Shown piece by piece: positions 29,212-37,267 of a stretch of DNA of 63,487 nt (positions within the stretch are counted from its first letter, which is position 1; every line of letters starts with the position of its first letter). The notes under the pieces were generated by a model that made no database searches, was not told the origin of the DNA, and was given only the letters and a program-made list of their open reading frames with translations. The translations under genes were made by a program, and so were the position numbers. This stretch comes from Candidatus Auribacterota bacterium (GTDB lineage Bacteria; Auribacterota; Ancaeobacteria; Ancaeobacterales; Ancaeobacteraceae): the NCBI GenBank assembly GCA_022711655.1, contig JAKLEM010000008.1, positions 1-63,487 on the forward strand, given 5' to 3'.

Positions 29212-30444
29212 TCACTCGTACCGTAGCGCTTCTACGGGATTGAGCCTCGACGCGCGCCATGCAGGATAGACCGCGGCAAGGATCGCCAGGACGACGGCGC
29301 ACAGGCAGATCGTCGTCAGGTCGCTCCCGTTGATCGTCGCCGGCAGCTTGTCGAGATAGTAGATCTCCCGGGGGAAGACGTCGACGCCCGTCACCTTCGA
29401 CACCAGCGCCTCGATCGTGCCGATCTTCGCCACGAAGAGGGCGCCACCCGCCGCGCCGATCAGCGTCCCGACGATCCCTATCGTCAGGCCGACCAGAAGA
29501 AAGATCCCCATCACGCCGCGCGAGCTCACCCCGATCGATTTCATTATCCCGATATCCTTGGTCTTCTCCATCACCATCATGATCAGGGTGCTGATGATGT
29601 TCGTCGCCGCGACGGCGATCGCCAGCACCAGCAGGATGAACATCACGTTCTTTTCCGTCTTCAGCGCCGCAAAGAGGTTCCTGTTCTGGTCGATCCAGCT
29701 GTAGGCGTAGAGCGGCGGCCGCAGCTGCGACATCAGCTCCTGCTTCACGATCTCGGCGTTCTCGACCCTGTCGAGCTTGATGCTGACCCCGTGGACGTCG
29801 CCGCCGAGGCCGTAGAGCTTCTGGGCGGTCTTGAGGTTCAGGTAGACCAGGTTCGAGTCGTATTCGTACATCCCGTAGTTGAAGAACCCCTTGATCGTGC
29901 AGTCGATGATGCGCGACGCCGGGCCGAGCGGCGTCATCACCGTCGACGGGGATATGATCCGTATCCGGTCGCCCGTCATGAGGCCGAACCGCTTCGCCAT
30001 CTCCTCGCCTATCAGGACGTCGTTGTCGCCCAGGTCGTAGGTGCCGGCCGTGATCTTCCTGCTGAGGTTGGTCACCGTCTTTTCGCGCTCGACGTCGATC
30101 CCTCGCGCGACCACGCCGATCACCCGGTTGCGTATCTTGAGGATCACCTGGCCGAAGACGTACGGCGCCGCGGCGGTAACGTGCTTCTGCGCCATCGCCA
30201 GGTCGACGAGCTTGTACGGCCCGGACACCGGCGCGTCGGCGCTGATCGTCACCTGCGCGCTCGCCCCGAGGATCTTCTCCTTCATATCCTTCTCGAAGCC
30301 GGTCATCACCGCGATGACGATGATGAGCGTCATCACCGACAGCGCCACGCCGCCGACGGAAAGGAAGGTGATGATCGAGATAAACTTCTCTTTCCGCTTG
30401 GCGAGCAGATAGCGAAAACTGATAAAGAGTTCGAATGGGAGCAT
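29212..30444 (-). CDS. lolC: Lipoprotein-releasing permease LolC/LolE-like
   Basis: A 410-residue FtsX/MacB-type permease. It has an N-terminal transmembrane helix (about 20-45), a large periplasmic MacB-PCD domain (about 50-255) and three C-terminal helices (about 260-400). The sequence starts with the conserved FELFISFRYLLAKRKEKF. Only one permease gene is present, which implies a homodimer, unlike the LolC/LolE pair of E. coli. With LolD it releases lipoproteins in the inner membrane. No ribosome-binding site is visible; a family 2 repeat lies directly upstream. Confidence 0.93.
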   Translation of the reverse strand: MLPFELFISFRYLLAKRKEKFISIITFLSVGGVALSVMTLIIVIAVMTGFEKDMKEKILGASAQVTISADAPVSGPYKLVDLAMAQKHVTAAAPYVFGQVILKIRNRVIGVVARGIDVEREKTVTNLSRKITAGTYDLGDNDVLIGEEMAKRFGLMTGDRIRIISPSTVMTPLGPASRIIDCTIKGFFNYGMYEYDSNLVYLNLKTAQKLYGLGGDVHGVSIKLDRVENAEIVKQELMSQLRPPLYAYSWIDQNRNLFAALKTEKNVMFILLVLAIAVAATNIISTLIMMVMEKTKDIGIMKSIGVSSRGVMGIFLLVGLTIGIVGTLIGAAGGALFVAKIGTIEALVSKVTGVDVFPREIYYLDKLPATINGSDLTTICLCAVVLAILAAVYPAWRASRLNPVEALRYE

Positions 30445-30455
30445 AAATCAATGAG

Positions 30456-30542
30456 TGATGACCAATGTCCAATTACCAACCCCCAACAAGGTATTCATAC
30501 TATTACCTTGTTGGACACTGGAAAATCGGTCATTGGCCATTC
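30456..30542. repeat. Dispersed palindromic repeat, family 2, copy 4
   Basis: About 87 bp with a perfect 11-bp core stem (CCAACAAGGTA, 10-nt loop, TACCTTGTTGG) and outer arms of the GATGACCAATGTCCAATTAC type. It fills the lysS-lolC spacer. Confidence 0.9.
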
Positions 30543-30545
30543 CTG

Positions 30546-32006
30546 TCAGCATTCTTTCTTTTCCGGCTTCAGCTGCGGGAACAGGATGACATCCCTGATC
30601 GAGTCCTGCTTGGTCAGGAGCATGACGAGCCGGTCGATGCCGATGCCGAGCCCGCCTGCAGGCGGCATGCCGTGCTCGAGCGCGCGGACGTAATCCGCGT
30701 CGATCTCCTTGCCGGTTCCCTCGACCTGCCTGAGGAAATTCTCAAGCTGGATAGCCGGGTCGTTCAGCTCCGAATAGGCGTTGGCGATCTCCTGGCCGTT
30801 GACGTAGAGCTCGAACCGCTCAGCGACCGACGGGTCTTCCTTTTTCGCCTTCGCCAGCGGGCAGAGCACGATAGGGTAATCGGTTATGAATGTCGGGTTG
30901 ACCAGCTTCTTCTCGACGCAGGTCTCGAATATCTCGTTGACCACGTCGTGGTCCTTAGCCGTCTTGTCGAACTCGACGCCGAGCTTTACGGCGGCCTCTT
31001 TCACGTTACCGCACGTCTTGAAATCGATCCCCGTATGCTCCTTCAGGGCATCGTAGATGGAGACCCGGCGCCACGGCGTCGTCAGGTCGATGCCGGGGAT
31101 CCCCGTCTTGAGGTCGATCCCCAGGACGCCGCAGACCGACACGACGAGGTCTTCGGTCAGCTGCATCATCGTCCCATAATCCTCGTACGCCGCATAGATC
31201 TCGAGCATGGTGAACTCGGGGTTGTGGCGGCGCGATATCCCCTCGTTGCGGAAGTTCCGGTTCAGCTCGTAGACCTTCTCGAGGCCGCCCACGATCAGCC
31301 GCTTCAGGAACAGCTCGGGGGCGATCCGCAAATAGAGGTCGGTCGACAGCGCCTCGTGGTGCGTCTTGAACGGCTTGGCAACCGCGCCGCCGGCAAGCGC
31401 CTGCATCATCGGCGTTTCCACCTCGATGTACCCCTGATCGTCCAGGAATTTCCTGATCAGCGAAACGATCCTGGTCCTCGTCATGAAGACCGCGCGGACA
31501 TCCTCGTTGGTGATGAGGTCGAGGTAGCGCTGGCGATAGCGGGTCTCGATATCCTTGAGGCCGTGCCATTTTTCGGGCAGCGGCATCATCGCCTTGCTCA
31601 GGAAGGTGAAGGTCTCGACATGCACGGTCACCTCGCCGGTCCTGGTCTTGACCAGCTTGCCGGATACCCCGACGACATCGCCGATGTCGATGCACCCGAA
31701 CAGCTCGAAAACGGCGTCGCCGAGCTCGTCTTTGCGGGCATAGATCTGTATCTTACCCGTCCGGTCGCGGAGGTCGGCAAAAACCGTCTTTCCGTGCCCG
31801 CGCCACGCCATGACGCGCCCGGCAACGGTGACCTGCTTCCCCTCTTCGAACCCGTCGGTGTACTCTTTCATCGTCCCGGTGCGGACGAACTTCCGCCCGT
31901 ACGGCTCGATCCCCATCTCGATCAGCTTCTTCAGCCGCTCTTTGCGCTCGAGGATGAAATCCTTTTCGTCTTTCGCGGGTGCCTGTTGATCAACCTTGTC
32001 CGACAT
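30546..32006 (-). CDS. lysS: Lysyl-tRNA synthetase, class II
   Basis: A 486-residue class II LysRS. The N-terminal OB-fold anticodon domain contains AGRVMAWRGHGKTVFADLRDRTG. Motif 2 is around FRNEGISRRHNPEFTMLEIY, and motif 3 is in GLGIGIDRLVML. A complete class II LysRS excludes the class I type. GGAGGA precedes the ATG, and a good sigma-70 promoter lies about 90 bp upstream. It is the first gene of the lolC-lolD direction. Confidence 0.97.
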   Translation of the reverse strand: MSDKVDQQAPAKDEKDFILERKERLKKLIEMGIEPYGRKFVRTGTMKEYTDGFEEGKQVTVAGRVMAWRGHGKTVFADLRDRTGKIQIYARKDELGDAVFELFGCIDIGDVVGVSGKLVKTRTGEVTVHVETFTFLSKAMMPLPEKWHGLKDIETRYRQRYLDLITNEDVRAVFMTRTRIVSLIRKFLDDQGYIEVETPMMQALAGGAVAKPFKTHHEALSTDLYLRIAPELFLKRLIVGGLEKVYELNRNFRNEGISRRHNPEFTMLEIYAAYEDYGTMMQLTEDLVVSVCGVLGIDLKTGIPGIDLTTPWRRVSIYDALKEHTGIDFKTCGNVKEAAVKLGVEFDKTAKDHDVVNEIFETCVEKKLVNPTFITDYPIVLCPLAKAKKEDPSVAERFELYVNGQEIANAYSELNDPAIQLENFLRQVEGTGKEIDADYVRALEHGMPPAGGLGIGIDRLVMLLTKQDSIRDVILFPQLKPEKKEC

Positions 32007-32091
32007 ACGATCCTCCGCAGATAAAAGACAGGCCCTATCGGCCTGCCACGATGATATTTAAGTCATTATCAACCTGATTCTTATTGGGGAA

Positions 32092-32120
32092 AATATAGCG
32101 GGATAAGAGAGGAAAGTCAA
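32092..32120 (-). promoter_or_regulatory. Sigma-70 promoter of lysS
   Basis: TTGACT (32115-32120) and TATATT (32092-32097) are separated by 17 bp; the start site is expected near 32085. The leader of about 80 nt contains a 6-bp hairpin (stems 32029-32034 and 32040-32045) followed by a weak T-rich stretch and then the lysS Shine-Dalgarno. Confidence 0.75.
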
Positions 32121-32169
32121 TCTTTATCACTAAGGCCGCAGGTGCCGGGGATGCCTGCCCCCTGCCATG

Positions 32170-33405
32170 TTATTTTCTTCTCATCTTACGCAGACCGAAG
32201 ATGAGGAGCGGGAGCAAGAGCAGCAGCGTCGACGGCTCGGGCACCTCGCCTTCTCCATTAAACGAGTGCCCGCTCATGTGAACCGTAGTTCCAAGAGCGG
32301 TAATATCCCCTCCATTTGCGCCGACTATGGAGAGGCCGTAAGCGACATTTGCATCAACCTGCGTGTAGGCCGTCCATCCGGTATCGCTCCAATAGATACG
32401 CATTGCGCTTGGGCCGCCAAGGAGAATCTCGTACAGTCCATCAGAGTTCAGGTCTGCAGTGGCCGCACCATACGCATCGAATCCTAACAAAGCCTCGGCA
32501 TCAAAGCTCTCATCGCCGTTACTCAAGAAATACCGCGACGCACCGGTGAAAACGATATCGTCAAACCCGTCATCGTCGAGGTCCGACACGGAGCAATCGT
32601 ACGCAGCGCCACCGGTGTAGAGCTCCGTCTGTCTTGTCCACCCCGAATCTCCCCAATACACGAACGAATTGCCGCCCGATCCAGAACTTGAAACAACGAT
32701 ATCCAATACGGCATCTCCGTCAATATGCCCGACGGATACGCCATGGGGACCAAGCGCGCTAAGTGACAACGACGGTGTCGCCGGGAAGGGTGTCCCGCCG
32801 CCCGCATTATAGTATATCTTCACCGCGTTCGTACTATAGGAGCTGAGCAGGAGATCCAGGTCACCGTCTCCGTTGAGATCGGCAATCGTCGTACCCGCTG
32901 CGCCCGACGAGTCAATCGTGAAGCTGCTGCCATACGTATACGAACTGTCTCCCCAAAAAATCTTGGAGCTGCCTCCGCCCGTGTAAGACGAGACAAGCAT
33001 ATCCACATACTGATCGTCGTTGAGCCGGCCTATTGATATGCTATACGAATTATTAACGGGCAGCGTTATCTTGTCCGCGATATCGTAGTCGGGACCGGGG
33101 AGGATGTATACACCGGCCGAATCATAATTCGCAAAAACGATGTCATACACGCCATCACCCGTAAGATCCGACACGACGGTGCCGACTGGCCGCGTGTTGG
33201 TATTGATCAGCTGCGTATTCGCGTTGGTATAGTAAGGCGCCGTTTCGCCGCCCCAATAGATATAATTATTCTGATAGTCCGCATGCGACGGAACCACAAT
33301 ATCGATGCGCCCGTCGCCGTTCAGGTCGTTAGCCCCATACGAGGTGGCAGACAACACCATGCCCCATAAGACACATGCGGCGATGCCCGGCACAAAGTGC
33401 TTCAC
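32170..33405 (-). CDS. FG-GAP repeat surface protein with PEP-CTERM anchor (second gene of pair)
   Basis: A 411-residue exported protein. It starts at a GTG with AGGAG 8 bases upstream, and its signal peptide ends near residue 24 (SATSYGA). The body is repeated DLNGDGxxDI(V/L)-type units of the FG-GAP/VCBS family, expected to fold as a calcium-binding beta-propeller. The C-terminus reads VPEPSTLLLLLPLLIFGLRK: a PEP-CTERM motif, a hydrophobic helix and basic residues, the signal processed by exosortase. The exosortase is not in the window. The start codon overlaps the upstream paralogue's stop as GTGA. The ligand is unknown; surface adhesion or matrix binding is a guess. Confidence 0.88.
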   Translation of the reverse strand: MKHFVPGIAACVLWGMVLSATSYGANDLNGDGRIDIVVPSHADYQNNYIYWGGETAPYYTNANTQLINTNTRPVGTVVSDLTGDGVYDIVFANYDSAGVYILPGPDYDIADKITLPVNNSYSISIGRLNDDQYVDMLVSSYTGGGSSKIFWGDSSYTYGSSFTIDSSGAAGTTIADLNGDGDLDLLLSSYSTNAVKIYYNAGGGTPFPATPSLSLSALGPHGVSVGHIDGDAVLDIVVSSSGSGGNSFVYWGDSGWTRQTELYTGGAAYDCSVSDLDDDGFDDIVFTGASRYFLSNGDESFDAEALLGFDAYGAATADLNSDGLYEILLGGPSAMRIYWSDTGWTAYTQVDANVAYGLSIVGANGGDITALGTTVHMSGHSFNGEGEVPEPSTLLLLLPLLIFGLRKMRRK

Positions 33406-34952
33406 GACCGTTTCTCCTTTCTCTTGGAAAGTAATAGACATCCAATGGTTCCCAGCAACAGCAGCGTCGACGGCTCCGGCACCTCGCCGCCGCCACCCCC
33501 GCCCATCAGGACGGGATCGGTCGTGAGGCCGCTGCCGAACTGGTAGTAATACTTGCCGTCCGCGTACCATGCTGAGGGCGTATCGTGTCCCGGCACGTCA
33601 TCGCTGAAATAACCCCATTCGACGCCATCGATCATAATACCGGCGGGGTCGAGCCCCGCCTTGCCATCGAGATACAGCTGCGCGAGCAGCCCCAGCTCAA
33701 GCTCGGAGAGATCAAGATCCTGCCCACCTTCTTCGGTGAAATCGTCCCACTGGCTGAGAAGCTGATATTCCGCAGACAACATGGCCTGCGAAGATATGTC
33801 GTTTTCCGTCATGGCCAGCGGCACCAGATTTCCCCAAGAACTGTTTCCCGTCAGTATATTACTGCCGGCGATCGTCACGCCCCATCCGCGGAACGTATCT
33901 GCCGGCATGACATGCTGGCTAAAGGTTCTGTTGCCGTTATTCAGATATACGTATGCCGGATCGTTAAAGTTCGTAAAAACGATATCGGCAAGCCCGTCAT
34001 TATCTAGATCGCCGATCGCATTCTCGTATGATGCCGCCGTCGCCATCGGGGTCATGACGCTGAACGGGTTGGTTTCAGCTCCCCACCATATCTTCGAATT
34101 GCCGCTCGTATTCGACACCACGATATCCAACCATCCGTCGTTATCGAGATCTGCGGCCGTAGTACTCTGTCCCGAACTGTTTGTCAGATGCTCGGGTGTC
34201 GACGAGAACTGCTGATTTCCGAGATTTCTGTACACAAGAACGTCACCCGAATGCTGGGTGATCACTACATCGATATTGCCGTCCTTGTCGAAATCCGCAG
34301 CAGAGACATCGGCCGATCCGGATGCGCTCAGATACGTCGGCGCGCTGAACTGCTTGCTCCCCTGGTTCCAGAAGACAGCGGCGTTGCCGCCGTAGTTGGA
34401 CACGACCACGTCGAGCAGCCCTGCCGCGTCGTTGTCAAGGTCTGCGACAAATATCCCAAAGGGCTGCGACGCCGATAGCGTGGTCTGGGTAAGACTGCCA
34501 TACGACGTCCTTGTCGCATTATCTTCGGCCCATTGCATATATACATTCCCGCCATAATTGGATACGGCTATATCCAGGGAACCGTTCTTGTCCATATCGG
34601 CCACCGCCGTGCCCGCAAGATATCCCGTATAGAAACTGCTGGCTCCGGAAAAACCGCCGTCACCGTCACCCCATTTCACCTGAGACGCTGCATGGTAGTT
34701 CACACCGGCAACAAGATCGGTGTTGCCATCAAGGTCGATGTCCGTCGTAATCGGGGACATCAGGGATATAGGCGTCGTGATAAACGACGAAGGAGCAGTG
34801 CCGCAGTAGTCCAGATAGATGGAAGAGTTGTAATCAGCGCTCCTGCCGATGACAATATCAGCCCACCCGTTCTCGTTGAGGTCGGTGGCGGCCATAGCCG
34901 GAATACAACTCGCCAAGAATACCACCATAAATCCCGTTATGATCTTTTTCAT
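33402..34952 (-). CDS. FG-GAP repeat surface protein with PEP-CTERM anchor (first gene of pair)
   Basis: A 516-residue exported protein, first of a tandem pair. The signal peptide (about 1-21, ending IPAMA) is followed by seven or more calcium-loop units such as DLDNDGWLDIVVSN, then an unrelated linker of about 100 residues. The C-terminus is VPEPSTLLLLGTIGCLLLSK plus basic residues, a PEP-CTERM sorting signal. The ATG at 34950-34952 follows AAGGAT; an in-frame extension into the leader is ignored. The gene is preceded by a terminator, a GEMM-type riboswitch and a consensus promoter, so c-di-GMP probably controls both proteins. It is related to the downstream gene by duplication. Confidence 0.9.
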   Translation of the reverse strand: MKKIITGFMVVFLASCIPAMAATDLNENGWADIVIGRSADYNSSIYLDYCGTAPSSFITTPISLMSPITTDIDLDGNTDLVAGVNYHAASQVKWGDGDGGFSGASSFYTGYLAGTAVADMDKNGSLDIAVSNYGGNVYMQWAEDNATRTSYGSLTQTTLSASQPFGIFVADLDNDAAGLLDVVVSNYGGNAAVFWNQGSKQFSAPTYLSASGSADVSAADFDKDGNIDVVITQHSGDVLVYRNLGNQQFSSTPEHLTNSSGQSTTAADLDNDGWLDIVVSNTSGNSKIWWGAETNPFSVMTPMATAASYENAIGDLDNDGLADIVFTNFNDPAYVYLNNGNRTFSQHVMPADTFRGWGVTIAGSNILTGNSSWGNLVPLAMTENDISSQAMLSAEYQLLSQWDDFTEEGGQDLDLSELELGLLAQLYLDGKAGLDPAGIMIDGVEWGYFSDDVPGHDTPSAWYADGKYYYQFGSGLTTDPVLMGGGGGGEVPEPSTLLLLGTIGCLLLSKRKEKRS

Positions 34953-34975
34953 AGTAATATCCTTATCATCTAATA

Positions 34976-35011
34976 ACAAAAAACCCCGGCCATCGAAAGG
35001 ATGGTCGGGGT
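34976..35011 (-). terminator. Intrinsic terminator in the PEP-CTERM leader
   Basis: On the minus strand ACCCCGACCATC, a short CTTTC-type loop and GATGGCCGGGGT form a stem of about 12 bp, followed at once by a TTTTTTG run. It stands between the aptamer and the start codon 24 bp further on. This is the expected position of a riboswitch expression platform that stops transcription. Confidence 0.9.
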
Positions 35012-35073
35012 CACATACAAAACCTTCTCTTCTCCTCGAAGGAGAAAAAAAGTATTGTTTAACGTGGTTTGTT

Positions 35074-35225
35074 CCACGGCAACTGGCTGCCATCCCGTAA
35101 CTCTCCCGGGGAAGGCCCTCATCCCGGCTCAGCAATGATCAATGAGATCCTTCGCTTCGCTCAGGATGCCCGCCTGAAGCGGGCAGCTTTGCAGTCCCAT
35201 CCTTTCAGATGGTTTGCCTTTCTCT
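35074..35225 (-). ncRNA. c-di-GMP-I (GEMM)-type riboswitch, with an insertion
   Basis: The minus strand shows the family signature in order. GGCAAACC comes first (about 35211-35218), then a 6-bp stem closed by a GAAA tetraloop (CCATCT-GAAA-GGATGG), then GGGACTGCAAAGC (one base more than the canonical GGGACGCAAAGC). Further down come GGGCC and GGATGGCAGCCAGTTGCCG, which resembles the receptor arm of the class I c-di-GMP aptamer. The two halves are separated by an unusual stretch of about 50 bases that contains a family 1 repeat fragment (35143-35168). The switch probably controls termination at 34976-35011. The ligand is inferred; cGAMP-type GEMM variants are possible. Confidence 0.72.
35143..35168. 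repeat. Family 1 repeat fragment inside the riboswitch
   Basis: The plus strand reads TGAGATCCTTCGCTTCGCTC followed by AGGATG, matching the right arm of the family 1 palindromes (for example 45938-45961). Only one arm is present. A small GC hairpin (GCCCGC-TTCA-GGCGGGC on the minus strand) flanks it. Confidence 0.85.
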
Positions 35226-35295
35226 TATATCTTCTGCTCTCCTCCTATTTTTACCCGCTACGCATAGTAACCCTTTTCTTTTTCTGGTTAGCTGA

Positions 35296-35324
35296 ATTAT
35301 AACACCCATCTAGATTTTTGTCAA
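35296..35324 (-). promoter_or_regulatory. Consensus sigma-70 promoter of the PEP-CTERM operon
   Basis: TTGACA (35319-35324), 17-bp spacer, TATAAT (35296-35301): both hexamers are perfect. Transcription would start near 35289, giving a leader of about 340 nt that includes the riboswitch and terminator. This accounts for most of the 455-bp gap 34953-35407. In the rest (35325-35407) I see only the ribF 3' flank. Confidence 0.9.
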
Positions 35325-35407
35325 GGCAAAACAGGCAAATGTCACGGCGGCCGGCACAAGTCCGGGCCAGCACATTGACAATGCGAGCGGGCTACGTGAG
35401 ATGGGTT

Positions 35408-36385
35408 TTAATAGAGTATCTTACCCTTGTGGGCGCGGTATTTGACGCGGCGGGTCTTGGCCAGGATATTCCTGGCGGCGGCCTCGTCCTTCCTAATCTG
35501 ACGGACGAGGTCGTCTTTATGCGGAAAGCGGCGCTCTTCGCGCAGTTTTCGTATGAAGAACATCTCGAGATGCTCGCCGTAGATGTCGTGCGAGAAATCG
35601 AGAAGGTGCGCCTCGACGCTCATCCTGACGTCGTCGGACAGCCTGAAGGTCGGCCTGACCCCGATGTTGACGACGGCGTCGTAGAACTCGCCACCGCATA
35701 CCGCCTTGACGGCATAAACGCCGGTCGGGGGGATCACTTCGTTGTGCGGATCGATGTTCGCCGTAGGGTAGCCGAGATGACGGCCGATCCGGTCCCCTTT
35801 CACCACCGTCCCGTAGAGAGAGTATTCGCGTCCCAGCAGCGCCGAGGCCAGCGCAAGGTCGCCGGTACCGATCAGCTTCCTTATGACGGTACTGCTGACG
35901 GTGATGCCGCTGCGCGTCACCGGCTTCTCCGTCACGACACGGTAACCGGATTCGCGGCCGAGCGTCCTGAGAAGCTCGACGCCGCCCGTCCGGTTGTGTC
36001 CGAAAAGGAAGTTGAAGCCGACGAAAACGAACGCGGCCCCCAGCTTATCGACGAGAACCTTCCTGACGAAAATCTGCGGCGAAAGCAGGGAGAATTCGCG
36101 GTTGAAATCGAAAAGGAGGCAGACGTCAACGCCGAGGTTCTCTATGAGGCTGACCTTATGCTCGGGAGAGGTGATAAGCGGCGTCTCGCCCCCCCTGCCG
36201 GTCACCTTTTGGGGGTGCGAGCGGAACGTGACGACGACGCTCTTGCCGCCCGTCTTCTTCGCACGCGCGATAACGTCGCGGATCACTTTCTGATGCCCGA
36301 CGTGGACGCCGTCAAACATCCCGATCGTGACGACCGACCTTTCGAGCGGGACCTTTATTGAACCGAGGTCGCGTATGATCTTCAT
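35408..36385 (-). CDS. ribF: Bifunctional riboflavin kinase/FAD synthetase
   Basis: A 325-residue RibF. The N-terminal FMN adenylyltransferase domain has IGMFDGVHVGHQ (about 21-32, HxGH nucleotidyl motif) and a later SSTVIRKL. The C-terminal flavokinase domain has GDRIGRHLGYPTANI near 197-211 and EAHLLDFSHDIYG. It makes FMN and FAD from riboflavin. The ATG overlaps the truB stop as ATGA, the usual truB-ribF coupling. It is the last gene of the nusA operon in this window. Confidence 0.96.
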   Translation of the reverse strand: MKIIRDLGSIKVPLERSVVTIGMFDGVHVGHQKVIRDVIARAKKTGGKSVVVTFRSHPQKVTGRGGETPLITSPEHKVSLIENLGVDVCLLFDFNREFSLLSPQIFVRKVLVDKLGAAFVFVGFNFLFGHNRTGGVELLRTLGRESGYRVVTEKPVTRSGITVSSTVIRKLIGTGDLALASALLGREYSLYGTVVKGDRIGRHLGYPTANIDPHNEVIPPTGVYAVKAVCGGEFYDAVVNIGVRPTFRLSDDVRMSVEAHLLDFSHDIYGEHLEMFFIRKLREERRFPHKDDLVRQIRKDEAAARNILAKTRRVKYRAHKGKILY

Positions 36386-37086
36386 AGGGGTCGCTGCTCC
36401 ATCGGCAGTCTGCCCAGCATCTTATCCGGGGGGATCAACACGGCGCCGATGTTTTCAATTTCATCACATTTCACCGATTCCGCAAGCGAAAAAGGGCCGA
36501 CCGCGGACCGCACCAGCCCGGAGAGCACCGCCCCGCAGCCGAGCCGCTCGCCGACATCGTCGCAGAGCGTCCTGATATAGGTCCCTTTCGAGCAGCGGAC
36601 CGTCATATACACGACCGGCAGCTCGCAGCGCACGCCGCCGATGCTATGTATCGTGACGGTGCGCCCTTCGCGCGGGATCTCGATCCCCCTGCGCGCGTAT
36701 TCGTAAAGCGGCTTCCCCTTGTGCTTCAGCGCCGACACCATCGGCGGGACTTGGACGATCTCGCCGACGAACCGCGCGAGCATCTCGCGCACCTGCTCTT
36801 CGGAGATATGCTCCCACGGTGAACGCGACACTATAGTGCCGGTGGAGTCCTGCGTATCGCTCCGCATCCCGAGCGTCATCTGCGCGACATACTCTTTGTC
36901 GAGCTTCTCGAGCCTGCCGATAAGCTTGGTCGCCTTGCCGAGCGCGAGGATGAGAACGCCGGTCGCCTGCGGGTCGAGCGTCCCCGCGTGCCCCACCTTC
37001 TTGACGCCGGACAAGGTGCGTATTCGCCGCACGACGTCGAACGACGTCATGAACGGCTGCTTGTTGATTATGAGAAATCCGTCCAT
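36382..37086 (-). CDS. truB: tRNA pseudouridine-55 synthase
   Basis: A 234-residue TruB, shorter than E. coli TruB (314) because the C-terminal PUA-like part is reduced. Motif GHAGTLDPQATGVL contains the catalytic D38. The conserved MDGFLIINKQPFMTSFDVV opening and the GTYIRTLCDDVGERLGCGA block are both present. It converts U55 of tRNA to pseudouridine. It is preceded by nested inverted repeat Y and overlaps ribF. Confidence 0.96.
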   Translation of the reverse strand: MDGFLIINKQPFMTSFDVVRRIRTLSGVKKVGHAGTLDPQATGVLILALGKATKLIGRLEKLDKEYVAQMTLGMRSDTQDSTGTIVSRSPWEHISEEQVREMLARFVGEIVQVPPMVSALKHKGKPLYEYARRGIEIPREGRTVTIHSIGGVRCELPVVYMTVRCSKGTYIRTLCDDVGERLGCGAVLSGLVRSAVGPFSLAESVKCDEIENIGAVLIPPDKMLGRLPMEQRPL

Positions 37087-37110
37087 AACTTGCCCCTATT
37101 CCAAACATTT

Positions 37111-37266
37111 GCAGCGGGTGACAGGGTGTCATCCTTTCAGCGCGTTGAGAATTTCTGCGGCTTGGCCGCCGACAGAATGTCGGCGCGCAGAAATTCTCGT
37201 CGAGCGAGGGTCCCCGCAGGAGGGACCAGAGCGGTGCTGAAAGAGTGACACCCTGTCACCAGCTGC
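37111..37266. repeat. Nested inverted-repeat element Y
   Basis: 33-bp outer arms (37111-37143 and 37234-37266; 29 of 33 match) enclose an inner 13-bp hairpin (GAGAATTTCTGCG with its complement at about 37186-37198) and a GGGTCCCCGCAGGAGGGACC module. The reverse complement shares the GTCCCTC...GGACC...GCTCG order with element X (14862-15015), but the outer arms differ completely. It sits between ogg and truB. Confidence 0.8.
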
Positions 37267-37267
37267 A

